Positions 31,985 to 44,221 of a stretch of 64,000 nucleotides of DNA are shown here, piece by piece. The notes under the pieces were generated by a model that had not been told where the DNA came from, ran no database searches, and saw only the letters and a list, made by a program, of their open reading frames with translations. Numbering within the stretch: position 1 is the first letter of the stretch; every line of letters starts with the position of its first letter. Source of the DNA: Siphonodentalium dalli (taxonomy: Eukaryota; Mollusca; Scaphopoda; Gadilida; Siphonodentaliidae); contig CP136064.1 in NCBI GenBank assembly GCA_032622095.1, positions 139,455,954 to 139,519,953 on the forward strand, in the 5' to 3' direction. Position numbers and translations under genes: made by a program.

Positions 31985-32325
31985 ATACGGATTTTGACGA
32001 ATTTTGATAAACATGGGTAGTTGTGTCCAGGGAGTGTTTTGGACAGGTGAAATCGCGACCACCGACCTGACCTTGACCTTCAAAAAGGTTAATCCAAAGT
32101 CAAATCTGGTAAAACAGACGGATTTCCACGAAATTTGATACCTAGGGTTAATTTTGTCCGGGGAGTGTTTTGGGCCGGTAAAATCGTGACCCCGACCTGA
32201 CATTGACCTTCGAAATAGTCAGTTCAAGGTCAAATCGGGTAAAACGAACGGATTTAGACGAAATTTGATACCTAGGAAAACTTTTGTCCGGGGAGTGTTT
32301 TGGACAGATCAAATCGTGACAATAG
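31985..32325. repeat. About 130-bp tandem repeat, nearly three copies
   Basis: GGAGTGTTTTGG occurs at 32031, 32162 and 32292 (spacing 131 and 130). Each is followed by a GGT-AAATCGTGACC block, a CTTGACCTTC block and AACGGATTTnnACGAAATTTG. Confidence 0.92.
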
Positions 32326-33080
32326 GTTACTTTTATAGTAGAGCGGACATACCTATATAGTATATAGGTGAGCATTTTCATGCATTTGCCTTGATTCTTG
32401 ATAAGTCCGTTTGAATTTGAGTAATATATATCACCCGTTACAACGTTATACGCTACCAGGGTTAAACCGTCCACTCTAAATCTTTAAAAAGCATTCTAAT
32501 CTTGCGTTTAGATACTACTAATCACATCCACTCGTCGAAAAGTTTTTATCTCAATATCTGATTTTCGGAGTAATTTTCCCCATTTGATCTTCGGTGGAAT
32601 TTGCCAAATCTGAACCCACCCGACACAAACACTCCCTTGAGCAGGTTCCGTTTATAGTAGAGAGGTCAAATTTTGGAGGCATACCTACAGTATACCGGCT
32701 TCCGTGCCACCGCATTAAACTCGCACCTTCATTAGCCTATTTAGATTTGGGGCTAAAAATAGGTTAGTGATAGACTACTTCAGTATACATATTTATGTTA
32801 TATAGCGTTGTTACGAGTAAACCGTTGCATCTGAAATTTAGAAAATCGCACTGTATATGCGCGTGAACACTACCCATCAGATGCACTTGTCAAAAAAAAT
32901 TTATCTCGATGTTTGAATTTCCCCCCCCCCCTTTGCAATTTCGTGAAATTTTCCAAAAGTCTCAACCCACCCCGACTCGCATTCTCCATTGGACAGGTTA
33001 CTTTTAAAGTATAGCGGTCAAACTTTTGGCACGTACATACAGTATGTCAATGTACCTGCTACGACATTATCTTGTTCTTT
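32326..33080. repeat. About 320-350-bp tandem repeat, over two copies
   Basis: GGTTACTTTTATAGTAGAGCGG (about 32326) recurs as GGTTCCGTTTATAGTAGAGAGG (about 32644) and GGTTACTTTTAAAGTATAGCGG (about 32996). The copies share downstream words such as CATACCTACAGTATA, the AACCGT block, TTATCTCGATGTTTGA and CTCAACCCACCC. The unit length is uneven. Confidence 0.8.
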
Positions 33081-33238
33081 AATTAGCCGGTTTGGATTTG
33101 GCGGGAAAATTAGTGCAATATTTACGTACCTCGTAACGCGGAAAGTCCTGGGAAAAAACATTTTTAAGCGGTATATTCGGGTCAGGATCACTCGTCCAAT
33201 TCGGAATATGCAATAAAAAATAGAGAGCACTGCACTTA

Positions 33239-33610
33239 TAAAAAAAAAAAACCAAAAAAAAATCGGTTTATTTGTCCTGGTGTATAGTGTGTCCCTATTT
33301 ATGGGCGGTAACTCCTCAGGGAAAGCGCGGACACAAGTTTTGATGCCCGTGGGCAGTAGGGCATATCGAGGTGTGCATACGGTCCAATTTTCGATGCTCT
33401 GCTCCTTATAATTTCCGAGATAATAAAATGAAATGTTTTCAGATAAAGGGAGATAACTCCTCGGGAAAGATGCGGACACTATGCTTTAATCGACCTGGGC
33501 ATACAACTCTTTGACCCCAACATACGTACCAAGTTTTAGTGTGCTACTCCTTATACTTATCGAGTAATAAGGGTTGCAAAAGTGTCAAGTATAATAATAA
33601 TAATAATGAA
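33239..33610. repeat. 146-bp tandem pair plus poly(A) and (TAA)n tracts
   Basis: An A-rich tract (33239-33263) precedes two copies of a unit carrying TAACTCCTCnGGGAAAG (33308 and 33454, spacing 146). A (TAA)n run is at about 33590-33606. The 153-codon minus-strand frame crossing 33018-33479 lies wholly in repeats. Confidence 0.8.
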
Positions 33611-34197
33611 AAATAATCGAAAAAGGGCCATAACTCAGCCAAGAAACATTGGACCGACATGCGGATACCTTTATTTTTAGTAGACATCAGATGCCTACAT
33701 ATTCGCTACAGGTTTTGTGTTTCTACTGCAATTACTTTCTGAGTATTTCCAAATAAACGGAAAACGGCGCCAGTACAAAAACAATATACTTCCTCGCTAC
33801 GATATAACGGATCTGAGCTTACCCGGCCCGCCAGATACAGCGCGTAAACGCGCTGAGATCGGCGCTGTAGCTAATTAAGCTCCAGATTCGGCGCGCGTAT
33901 CGGAACGGTGTGCGACGAGAGCGCAGTGCTTATGAACGCATCGCTGTATGCGTGAGACTGTTATTTCGGTCCTAACTCGTTGTTCTGTTGAGGACATGGT
34001 ATGCACGGGCTATGCATTATTCCAATAAAGAGCGTTCATCGCAAGTTAATGGTAAAATATATGTTCAAATAGGACGCCTGTTTTTTTAATAATTATTGAC
34101 GGGCTGTCCCCGACACAACACAATGCAAAATATATGTCTACCTTACTTTGGGCATCAATATAATACAGTATGGTTATATTGAATCATATGTTCCCGA
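33611..34197. other. No gene; GC-richer patch with palindrome
   Basis: CAGCGCGTAAACGCGCTG (33839-33856) is a compact palindrome in a patch rich in GCGC (33830-33950). Nothing coding and no tRNA fold was found there. AATAAAGAGCGTT occurs at 34024. Confidence 0.5.
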
Positions 34198-34285
34198 CTG
34201 TTATGTGCTATTTTAACATTGCATGATGTTGAGTTGGCAAGGCAAATTTCGGAATAGTATTAGCTTGATGCCAATACATAGCATT
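34198..34285 (+). repeat. Dispersed repeat C, copy 1
   Basis: TTAACATTGCATGATGTTGAGTTG and the following GGCAAATTTCGGAATA are matched by 35044-35128 in the same orientation, with moderate divergence. Confidence 0.7.
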
Positions 34286-35043
34286 GTATACAACCTACAT
34301 GTACATCGTAACTATATTTATCACATAATTAACTCACAAAATCAGCTTCATAATTATTGGTAAGACACACGTTTAATATTAGCGCATGCGATGACGTCAC
34401 GCCGAATATTTTCCACTAATTGATAGAGATTCTCATATTTACCCCAAAACTCCCACTTTATTTAACTAAAATGCATAAAAATAAAAAAAACTAGGAGATA
34501 TATAGTCAGGGGAATTTCGCACAATTGACCCCACCACCCCTAATACATATATAAGTCTTATATCGTGTCTTTTTTTAAAACATATTTTATTGTAATATAA
34601 TATTACAAGAGGGATAGGGGCACAAATTTTAACAACTTACATCCACCCCTCTCCCATTAACATTTTAACAAATACAACGTAGATGACGAAGATAACATAT
34701 ATACGGGATGACGTTTTGTGTGTTTCTAATTGCTGTCTTTATGGTGGTGAGGTTAATTGTACCAAATACAAGTGTATAGAGTTATTCACCTTCCATCAAA
34801 ACTAACAGACTGGCTCTTAGTCCAGATAGGTGTTTGTCTGTTCTCGAAAAAATTCCTATGAGTTTACTCAATATAACACAATCATGCCTCGTGGTACAAC
34901 CAGATAGTCGTATACCCAAGGGGCATCATTATAAATCACTTTGCTGTACTATCGTATGCCGAGTTGGGTGGTCAAAGGAAGCACATGACCCATGAACAAT
35001 GGTAGTCTGTCCTCATTCCCATATTCCAGCATACATGCCAGTG
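34286..35043. other. No gene seen
   Basis: AT-rich sequence with no recognised coding or repeat content. Confidence 0.4.
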
Positions 35044-35128
35044 GACTGTTATCTTCTTAACATTGCATTTTGTTGAGTTGTGGGAGGCAAATATCGAAAT
35101 ATTATAAGTTGTATGTCGATAAAGAGCG
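35044..35128 (+). repeat. Dispersed repeat C, copy 2
   Basis: TTAACATTGCATTTTGTTGAGTTG, then GGCAAATATCGAAATATTATAA. It ends in GATAAAGAGCGTTTATAA, one of the AATAAAGAGCGTTT family sites. Confidence 0.7.
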
Positions 35129-35544
35129 TTTATAACTAATATACTTCCCGTGAGTGGAAACTGATTTCTAAATTACACACACACCGGATTGTCCTAGTTT
35201 GTCTGAAACTTTGGTTTCAGTCTTTCACAGTTAAGTGCAGGAGAACACTATGAACATTATTATACTGATGTACATGTATGCATACCATACGACCATAGTT
35301 GAATATAATTCATGTAAATATATACATTATGCATTGTAAATAGATGCACAATTTTTTTCAATGAAATGCCGGCTGCGATGGGACACCCGGGAACAGACAC
35401 GCGTCAGACGAAATTATCACTTCATGGTCATTAGACATGGTAATTGACACCTCCCGGTGGACCAATATAAATCGCCCGAATGTACACAACAGATTAAAAT
35501 ATGCTAACAGTCAGTCAACGATGGTGTGATATAATAACCACACA

Positions 35545-36205
35545 CTGGTTAAATGGTCTTGCTAATTTGCTATGATGCTGGTGGGATCAGGTGAACTGTC
35601 ATGCTGCTGATATGGCGAACTGATGCTGCTAAGACCACATGACCAAATAACCAGGGCGAACCAGTGTTAAATGAATATTTATAGCAATGAAGAGCGGCGA
35701 TCATCATCTATACACACACACACCAATCTATATCGAAACGGACATCGAGACAACAAGGTGACACCCGTCAGGTCACGGGCGCGTCGACAGGGATGTGAGC
35801 TATGGTAACTCCGTGTGTATCATTAGTTGTGGGAGCAGGCCACAGCGGTGAAAGTGACCACCTTACTATAAGTGTGACACAGTGCATGTATGTCATAGGT
35901 GAGATAGAGCTGATTTCAAGGTCCAGTCATTGCAAGGCAAACACTTTCCATCCCGGTTAAGTTATCCTGCTAATTTGATCTGATGCTGGTGGGTCCTGCT
36001 GACTTGCCATTGTGCTGGTAGTGACAAATATTGGTGTTAAGAAATTGTTCCGTTATTGTATATATATCCAGACACTGCAACATGTATGTTCCGAAAGAAT
36101 AACGGTACATTTTCTTAACAGAATCAGTTTACCATATCAGCATATTTCAACTCCGTGGTATACCCACCAGCATCGTAGCAAATCAACAAGACTACTTAAA
36201 TTCGG
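35545..36205. repeat. Inverted pair of a GATGCTGGTGGG repeat, about 660 bp apart
   Basis: TTAAATGGTCTTGCTAATTTGCTATGATGCTGGTGGG at 35549 onward is inverted at about 36140-36205 (CCCACCAGCATCGTAGCAAA...). A third, direct copy starts at about 35955 and a decayed fourth at about 40805. The pair could be ends of one element or two independent insertions; no coding sequence lies between. Confidence 0.65.
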
Positions 36206-38626
36206 GATATCTCACTGACGTACATGTGCACGTACGCATCGACATTAACATTTGAGTTTGTTTATATGTCTATATTATATTTTACTGTTTAATTTAGGTT
36301 TTGTGCGCCCATATGGTATTATAGAAATATATCACAAGATTACATAAAATAAAAGCTTCCTCCATATAGGCGGCATATGAATTATTTTAACAAACGCCAT
36401 GCTGTCTCCAAATTTATGCGAATGTCACGCAGCGCGGACATAAGTAGTTTGCATGCAGGAGTAACTGTTCCTTTAGATATATAAAATAAAAGTTAATCCC
36501 ACTTATCCCACAATATTACGAGGCAATTTCACAATTATATTATTTATATGCCGTTCCTTTAGAATACTCTCATTATCCTCATCTCCACCCATTGAAACAT
36601 GTCGTAATCCGTATGTCTGTCAGTATTTTTATTTTCGGAAACGGCCGAATAAAAATATTTTCCAGCCACATCGATGAATCCAAGATCATCCTTCTTGATT
36701 CGCCATTTTCGACTGCATATTTTAACGAAGAGTATGTGTCGTAATTTGTCATCAATTTAGAGCACTTCAATACAAATCTGTGGAACTAATCACGCATGAT
36801 TGTGGTTGTTTTGTTTGTATGACGACAACAGCATGAATAATATGGATACCAATGTCCTAGTGGGATATATTCTGCAGGTATCGATCATACGCGATGCCAA
36901 TAATTATTAAAAAAAATAATACATTTACGATTTGAGATAGACGGGATCAGTTGTGACTGTGTACGTACATGTACATATGTGGATGTTAATATAAGCAAAC
37001 TATATATAGGGACTATAACATTGCATAGCAATATACTGACCTATTAATTTTAAACCCAGAGTGTTTGCCGCCATCCATGGCGTACCACCCCGACGGTGTA
37101 TACAAACACAGCCATATAGAAGGGAATAATAATTCCTATTAACCGCCAGGGCAGATATATAGCGCACACTATGGGCTGAGACAATTTGAGATATCTGCCG
37201 CCGCCCCTAAGGCGCGCCATCGGATTATATTAGTTATGGATGGGCTAACACGCACCGGCAGGCGATCTCACTGCTCAAGATAGATATTCCCTCCTGTTTG
37301 GCTTTTGTAGTAAATCGCCAAATGTATGCGTGACACAATGTGATACATACATATTTTACCCCAGTTATTTTAATTTATCAGACGGTCACCATATCACCAA
37401 GTTACAACGACAATATTTCTTCAATCGGATAATGCATCTTAAAAAGCACTTAATCGGATAATGCATCTTTAAAAGCACTTAACATTAACAATGATTAGCG
37501 CACCACATATAAATGTACATTCATGGCACCGACAAACAAGATTTCATGTTCAACACCATGAAAGCGTACTGAAAACATAAAATTCGTAATTATGGTGATC
37601 AATCACGCATATAATCCATCGATATACTCAACATCTGCTTATGTATGCATTGCATGAAATCATTGGTTATGACCAATGACAAATAGAGTGCGTCGCCCCC
37701 CCTGTCATGGATGCGATCAACCAGCATCGTGTACCTTACGCCGTTGTAGGGACGTAGCAACGGTATATACACTGAAAATATTGTTGACTTAACTGTTTGC
37801 TCAACAATTTGACTCCTATTTCTTTTTGCTAAATATGACGTGTACCGCCTCCTCTGGTCTGATCTCACCCTCGCGCGCGCTTCGGCTACTCCATTAGCAA
37901 CTTTCCTCCATTATGGAGAGCAAATATATATTTTTTGAACATTCAGGGGCGAGTAATTCGCTTACAAAATTTTCATGGCATCGTTATCGGGGTGACATGT
38001 GACCATGCCATGTAAATTTGGTCGCGTTCGGAGATAATTCACTGCAACCTGGTGTGCAACCATAAGTGGTAATACGGTGCACCATCTTCGATTTCTTTCA
38101 AGCTACAATATGACTTACATGTGGAACAACACTTTTCGCACCTATTCAATTTGAAGCCAAGTAGTTTGCATATAAAGCACGAAATGGTTGAATTTTCGAA
38201 ACCTTATCAAACTGAAATGTACAGCAAATTACGAGATACAAAACATTTGAGTTTATGTCGACCAATTTGATCAGAATTATTTGGTGTCTAGCAATGGTTT
38301 TGGTATATCGACACCATTGCAAATCAATGTACATGTACATAGATGCGTGGATAAGTAGAGGTTAAATCGTATATCGTAGCCATTTAACAATATAGAAAGA
38401 AATCGCTGTTCATTTGACAGGTCATATATAATTGAATAGATGTATATTGTGTGTGTATGTAAATGGGAAAAAAAACATTACTGCTATTGTATTGTGTTTA
38501 TTTCAGGCAAGATATGCCCATATATAGTCATAATCCAACATATAATTACAAATTTTCGATATACTATATAGGTATGATTTCTTTACATAAGTTAAAGATA
38601 CGGGCGGCGTTGGTGGTGGGTATGCT
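36206..38626. other. 2.4 kb with no supported gene
   Basis: AT-rich. A short tandem pair, AATCGGATAATGCATCTT, repeats at about 37421 and 37452. An 89-codon minus-strand frame (37868-37599) has no recognisable domain. Nothing else stands out. Confidence 0.4.
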
Positions 38627-39117
38627 GTTAAAATAATCACATCCGCCCAAAACCGCCATAAACAGAAGGATTAGTAAAAATATAGAGCCTTTGTTCTTAT
38701 GTCAATCAGAAATATGGCATAAAAAGTATGTTATTGTCATTTCCCCCTTTTGTTGAGTAAACGAAAGCAAAAACGTTACGTTTCCTGGTTTTTTTTATGT
38801 CCGGATATGGTAAACACAAAGAGCGTTATTTGTTAAGGTTTTCCTGATATGGAAATAATAAAGAGCGTTTATATCATTTGTGTGTGTTAACCAATATAAT
38901 TGCACTGTGTTATATAAACAGGAGCACAACTTCTGTAACACGAGCAGTCTCTTGTTTACGTACAACATCGTACGTCTTGACGACAATATACTATCTACGC
39001 GCTGATTGTGTTTGGCATCGATCGGAACTGTATATATGTTTGTGTTCCTTCTGTTAATGCCGATTTGGACAAATATAAATATTTCTGCAAAAAACGCCGC
39101 CCGTGCCTTTAGCCTCT
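38627..39117 (+). repeat. Dispersed repeat B, copy 1 (about 490 bp)
   Basis: Runs from TGTTAAAAT to CCGCCCGTGCCTTTA and aligns over its length with 40926-41417. It contains two AAAGAGCGTT motifs, CACGAGCAGTCTCTTGTTTACG, CGTCTTGACGACAATATACTA and AAATATAAATATTTCTGCAA. Confidence 0.9.
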
Positions 39118-39898
39118 GGTGTTCCTACTAGCAAGTCCACTCGTCTGCTTACAGTGTTAAATGTATTCCAAGCTACATCGACCAACACTTATAATACACA
39201 TGAAATATTGAGCAACAGTATAAAACTAGGCGGCTATCCGGGTGGATATGCTGATCTATTCGACTTGACACTGATATTAACACACATGGTGGTCAAATGC
39301 AGTGGATTTCTGCCAGTCATTATTCATCATCAAAGAAGCATGGAATTCCGTGCTGTCTGTACAGGCCAGAAATTCCCACCAGATGATACATTACGTAATA
39401 CGAACGCCCCGATGCTTGAAGGTTGCTCAATGTGTTGAGCAGATGTTTCTGCATTGGAACGCCGGGCTTTATTAGCTTCCGTTTTGTGTCTGTCTTTCAT
39501 GAAAGTTATCCGACCTCCTGATATTTTAATTATCACATAAGAAACTAGATCGCACTATCGACTTCAAATGAGCCTTCTCAAATTAAATTATATTGTGTAT
39601 ATATGTCACAAGTTAACTTTTGTATATGTATATACATGTATTGTACAATAATGGTCCCCATATTTGGAGGAATAAATATATCTCTCGTGGTATGGCATTA
39701 CACCTGAATGGTAAGCCCTAATGAATTAAATCAAACGGATCAGATTAATGGCAATGACATATAACAGGCAAGTATATTATTTATATTGTAAATACTGTTC
39801 ATATATTATAATGTATCATTTGAAAATTTATGATGTAAGTCATGTTCATAAATGTAATATATGTTATCTCAATATCTATGTATTATTGGTCGATAAGA
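39118..39898. other. Unassigned; one 111-codon frame of unknown nature
   Basis: A plus-strand frame from 39103 to 39438 (for example KLGGYPGGYADLFDLTLILT) continues out of repeat B. I do not recognise it. It may be the decayed coding part of whatever element carries repeat B. The remainder up to the piggyBac left end is AT-rich and empty. Confidence 0.35.
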
Positions 39899-39917
39899 TT
39901 AACTCTTTACTTCCCAT

Positions 39918-40044
39918 AAGCGTCCCTGGACGCTTTGCACTATTTTCCCCATAAGCGCCTGTGGACGCCTCACAGCATATCCCTAGAAGCGCATAAGAGC
40001 GCGTTACCAGACTTCCCCACGAGCGCTTTAGAGCGCCACACTAG
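39918..40044. repeat. Four small GC-rich palindromes inside the piggyBac left end
   Basis: AAGCGTCCCTGGACGCTT (39918-39935, 8-bp perfect arms) is followed by AAGCGCCTGTGGACGCC, GAAGCGCATAAGAGCGCG and GAGCGCTTTAGAGCGCC at intervals of about 35 bp. Subterminal repeats of this kind can be transposase binding sites; that role is inference. Confidence 0.8.
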
Positions 40045-40248
40045 GCCCAGACTGTACTAATGAGTTCGCCCATATGCTCCCCGCTAGTTTCTAATAGAGA
40101 CCGCCCGGTTATGTCAACTCGTTATTTGCCTATCTAATAACAATAAACGTGGCACCGTGGGCATCGCGCGCGACACATGCTGTGTTACTTGGGGTTTATA
40201 TTGGGACAGACAACATCAGTGGTACCATTCTAAGTATTTACGAACAAC

Positions 40249-40622
40249 ATGGCTGCAAAATTTTCGAAACAGAAAGTGATCGACATGTTAATGGGAGATG
40301 ATAGCGATTTTAGCGGATATTGCGGTTTCTCGTCATCAGAAGATTCAGACGGCGATTAATCTCCCCCTGGTACCAGCGACAATGTGACATCCATCGCCGA
40401 TAGCAGCTTGAATACTAACCCGATTGGCTGGTCAAATAAACTTCGAAAGGTGTCACTTCCGCCATTTACCCAAAGTACAGGCCGGTTATACCAGATGAAT
40501 TCGATACTGATACAGCAACAGCTTTAGACTATTTAAATTTGATGTTCTCGCCATCGAAGTATGCCGAAATAGCCAGGCATACTAACAACTATGCCAAGTG
40601 GAAAATGGAAGAATATATATAG
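40249..40622 (+). pseudogene. piggyBac transposase N-terminal remnant
   Basis: The ATG at 40249 opens a 36-codon frame ending in an acidic SSSEDSDGD stretch and a premature TAA (40357). The acidic start is typical of piggyBac transposases. Farther on, another frame ending at TAG 40622 reads ALDYLNLMFSPSKYAEIARH and TNNYAKWKMEEY, the start of the DDE_Tnp_1_7 domain (the F.L.F......I...TN.YA block). The catalytic Asp residues would lie downstream but that sequence is missing, replaced by non-coding DNA and repeat B. Dead copy. Confidence 0.7.
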
Positions 40623-40925
40623 TGCATGGACATCATAGAGAACCCAATGTGTATCGACTGTATATTGATATACTCAGTTAACATTCAAACTATCCAACTA
40701 TATTAAATTGTTCACGCAACACATTTCATGATATATTTCAAATTTGGTGAATTGCACGATTTGACTCATTTACAATTTCAAACCAAAGAATTGTCGACAA
40801 CACCTGGTCAAATGGTCATGCTAATACGGTTGGTTCCTGCTGAATTGATATGTTGCTGTTAGGGCAAACTGTTGCTGTTAAAAAAAATTACCGTTATTTT
40901 ATTTTTAATTTGTATCAATCAATGG

Positions 40926-41417
40926 TGTTAAAATATTCATCTATGTCAAAAAACACCATAAACAGAAGGAATAGTAAGATATAGACAGACTTTGTTCTTA
41001 TGCCAATCGGAAATATGGCATAAACAGTGTTATTGTCAAATTGTCCCCCTTTGTTATGTAAACAACAGCAAAAAACGTTACGTTTCCTGGCTTTTGTTTA
41101 GATCCGGATATGGTAAACATAAAGAGCGTTATTTGTTACTGTTTTCCTAATATGGAATAATAAAGAGCGTTTATATCATTTTTGTATGATTAACCAATAT
41201 AATTTCGGTCTGTTATGTAAACAGACTCATACAACTTCTGTAACACGAGCAGTCTCTTGTTTACGTACACCATTGTACGTCTTGACGACAATATACTATT
41301 TACGCGCTGATTATGTTTGGCATATGAGTGGAACTGTATATATGTTGGCGTTCATTCTGTTGATGGCGATTTTAACAAATATAAATATTTCTGCAACAAA
41401 TGCCGCCCGTGACTTTA
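40926..41417 (+). repeat. Dispersed repeat B, copy 2 (inside the piggyBac element)
   Basis: Same orientation and nearly the same length as 38627-39117, with scattered substitutions and short indels. It ends at CCGCCCGTGACTTTA. Because it lies inside the piggyBac ends while copy 1 lies outside, the two are separate insertions and not a pair of LTRs. Confidence 0.9.
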
Positions 41418-42685
41418 TGTTACAAATTGCTTGATCGAAGATTTCACAAACTATTTTCTATATCAACACAATTTGTACATTGTGCGGACCTTTTTCTGAT
41501 AATGTTATATGTTTCTGACGTATGTGATAAAATAGTGTGTATTCGCACACCAATATACCGTTATATGGACAAATTTCTCTTATATTCTATAATGCTAAAT
41601 TTTAAATGGTGATGCCATACAGTGTTTGCACGAAGATAAACTTCCACACTTAGCACGACGTGTTATATAATAGGTGTTTTTGAAGTCGAAAATGCTGATA
41701 AATGTTACATTTGCATGTTAGTTTATAGTAATAAACAATCGCAAACATCACCGTTCTGAAAATATATTTTAAAACCTTGCTTGAATTTTTGTAGTGCGAC
41801 ATCGCATTATTTTGGCTGAACGAAATAGAGAATATATAGCGTTCTGAATTGATACTGGACAAATATATTTATTTATTTTCGCGAGCGACTAGCTGCACTT
41901 TTCGCCAGCGGAAATACATTATTTCTGGCAGTAGCAACAGAAACTCATTATCCCCAGAAACAATGTACTTTCGGTCACGACAAGTTGGTCGCAAAATTTA
42001 GTCCTTGGGCCATATCATGAGATTTTTCTGGTATCCACTTAAAATATTATAGATATCCTCTCTTTAATTGTCTTCTAGATAAGAAGAAAACAGAACACAT
42101 TTGCTTCGAATTGTTTACAAAATACTTTTGGGAGTTGGTGACTTTTTCCAAATAAGACGGGTCTAAATCCTGAGCAAGGATCATTTGTATAAGACATATT
42201 TTATTGTCACAATGTGACATTCGTGTGCATACACGTCGTGGTCACTTCACCTCATGTAATCTGAGTAAATAATCACATTTTGTATGGAATATTAAAAGCA
42301 ACATTTTAGAGCTGACGAAACGCACAATACATATAGTTTAATATACTGATATTGAACTAATCCCAATGAAAAAGTCAAAGATACTAGCTTGCCCAGGGCT
42401 CTTATACTCAGGTGTCGATTTTTCTCATATTACGACACACGTCCCGGCTTACGCTCATTATCCCCAGTTGGAGCTGTCACTCCAATAGATTACCCTCACT
42501 GCGTCAACACCGTAACAGGTTTACCACCATTTATGGAGCAACGGGATACTTTCCGACAAGCCAAATACTTATGGGGAAATAGCGTCTGGTACTTGATATA
42601 TACCCGGGAACACATCGTCGGTATCATGTTATAGCTGCAGGGAGATGACGGGGTGGCTTATACAGCTAGTGTGGGAACTAAAGAG
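41418..42685. other. piggyBac interior, no gene supported
   Basis: No catalytic domain of a piggyBac transposase could be read in any frame. An 81-codon plus frame at 42389-42634 is unrecognised. The last 30 bp form the right inverted end. Confidence 0.5.
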
Positions 42686-42689
42686 TTAA

Positions 42690-43267
42690 ACAAATTGAAT
42701 TGACCGGTGGAATAGAAAGTAGATTGCAGGACTGGGAAGTATATCATATATAGCCATAATATACGCAAATTTGAGAACGTTCTAAACATTCATAAAATGG
42801 CAGTTAAAACTGTTTTTTAAAAACTCTTGCCAGTGTGACTCCCCCCCCCCATATTGAGTGCAAACAACAGTCGCTATCTTGGAACAGCATACCACAACTA
42901 TAAGCACTGATCTCAGGTTATCATATGAAAGGATCAATTGTGTTAATGCCATACTGACTAATATTAATGACAAAATTAATGCTGTGCCAGCGTAACACAA
43001 CACAGCCGACCCATAACTATAATTATACAGTATTTCTCGCATTGTCGTTTATTTGTATGCCGTGATAATGGGTGGCTGAACACAACAGTCGGTTAAAGGT
43101 ACTCAATCCGAATTAACGCTCGCAAATTAAGATTTCTCAGGCTTCGGGGTTAAAACATATACGATTCGAGTCGAGAAGACTAAATTGTCTAAAATCAAGT
43201 GGCTTTTTGTGTCAGATACTTGACAAACTGGCAGAATTTCGTTGAACAAAAAAATTATAAATAACAG
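42690..43267. other. No gene seen
   Basis: AT-rich with a short C10 tract at 42841. Nothing recognised. Confidence 0.4.

Positions 43268-43336
<69 letters not shown>
43268..43336. repeat. (TA)n microsatellite
   Basis: An uninterrupted TA run of about 34 units, followed by TGTCGATGG and a further short TA run. Confidence 0.97.
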
Positions 43337-43339
<3 letters not shown>

Positions 43340-43718
43340 GATGGTATATATATATATGTATCTCTTTATTAACCTCCATTAACGGAGATCATACATCAAT
43401 ACATTGTATGTGTTGTATAAACGAATTGGAGCGTTTTGTACACATAAAGGTGAGAGTGGTATTTACAAACATTATTTAGTATATATACAAACAACATTTG
43501 AGCATAGAAAATGGCGGCAAAAAGTAACAACACTGAATTCCCCTACATCACAGCCGTATGAGCCGTATGGTCTATGTACCATATTAGAGTTTGATCACAT
43601 TTAGATAAGGAAAGTGTATATCGCATGCCATGCTCCTTTTCACCCTCAAACATTTTAATGTCAACAAGACTTGCTTTTCTGGCAGGCAGCAAGCACACGC
43701 AAGCAATCGGGTATAGTC

Positions 43719-44221
43719 TTAACGGGCATTGTTTCGTAAAAGTTGGCATCCTTTGTACATGAATTTCGCGGCGAATGTGAGAATATCTCCCCAAGCATTG
43801 ATGACAACGAGTGGAGGAACGAAGGCTGTGCCGCCGATTAGGAAGTCACATAGATGGTTTTGCGAGAGTGAATCGAGAAACATAAAACATTCTACCCCAA
43901 AGAAGTCAATGGTGATTGACCAGAAACTGTATCTCAATTGATGCATGGCTGGCACATTACATGTAAATAATACATGTTCAATTTCTTTGTGATACGTTGA
44001 TCTGCAGGCACCGCAATTCGAGTTGTTATTGAACATCGATCTGGCTTTTCAAAAAATGTTGTTGTTGGAATCGGATGATATGGGGACCATCGAATCGGAT
44101 TGAGTACCTTTAATCTGGGTGGAGGAAATAAACCGGGGATCAATCCACGTTCTTCCTCCGAATATTGCTTCATTACCGCGAGATATGCCACTACTGTGAT
44201 CTCAATGGCGAGGCATGACAA
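43719..44221 (-). pseudogene. LINE ORF2 C-terminal fragment A
   Basis: Two minus-strand frames (44221-43934 and 44036-43719) together carry CLAIEITVVAYLAVMKQY and then a C-terminal zinc knuckle, CGACRSTYHKEIEHVLFTC (CCHC). A C-terminal CCHC followed by sequence with no further domain is the usual end of LINE ORF2 proteins. Frameshifts and lack of a catalytic core mark it as dead. It is related to fragment B at 44613-45218 through the shared CLAI-VVAY stretch. Confidence 0.55.

Larger units (their letters stand above)
39899..42689 (+). mobile_element. piggyBac-type element, 2.8 kb, TTAA-flanked, internally degraded
   Basis: The left end is TTAACTCTTTACTTCCCA from 39899 and the right end is TGGGAACTAAAGAGTTAA to 42689; the two are inverted with one mismatch over 18 bp. 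Both begin at TTAA, the obligatory piggyBac target. Inside are short palindromes near the left end, a broken transposase N-terminus (40249-40622) and a copy of dispersed repeat B (40926-41417). No catalytic DDD domain was found, so the copy is non-autonomous. Confidence 0.85.

Noticed and set aside
33018-33479. 153-codon minus-strand frame
   Set aside because: It spans several different tandem repeats and a poly(A) tract, and shows no domain.
33830-33960. tRNA gene in a GC-rich patch
   Set aside because: CAGCGCGTAAACGCGCTG is a simple palindrome. No A-box, B-box or cloverleaf arrangement could be drawn.
38627-41417. Pair of direct 0.49-kb repeats as LTRs of one element
   Set aside because: The second copy lies inside the piggyBac ends and the first outside. 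No TG..CA boundaries, primer site or polypurine tract fit.
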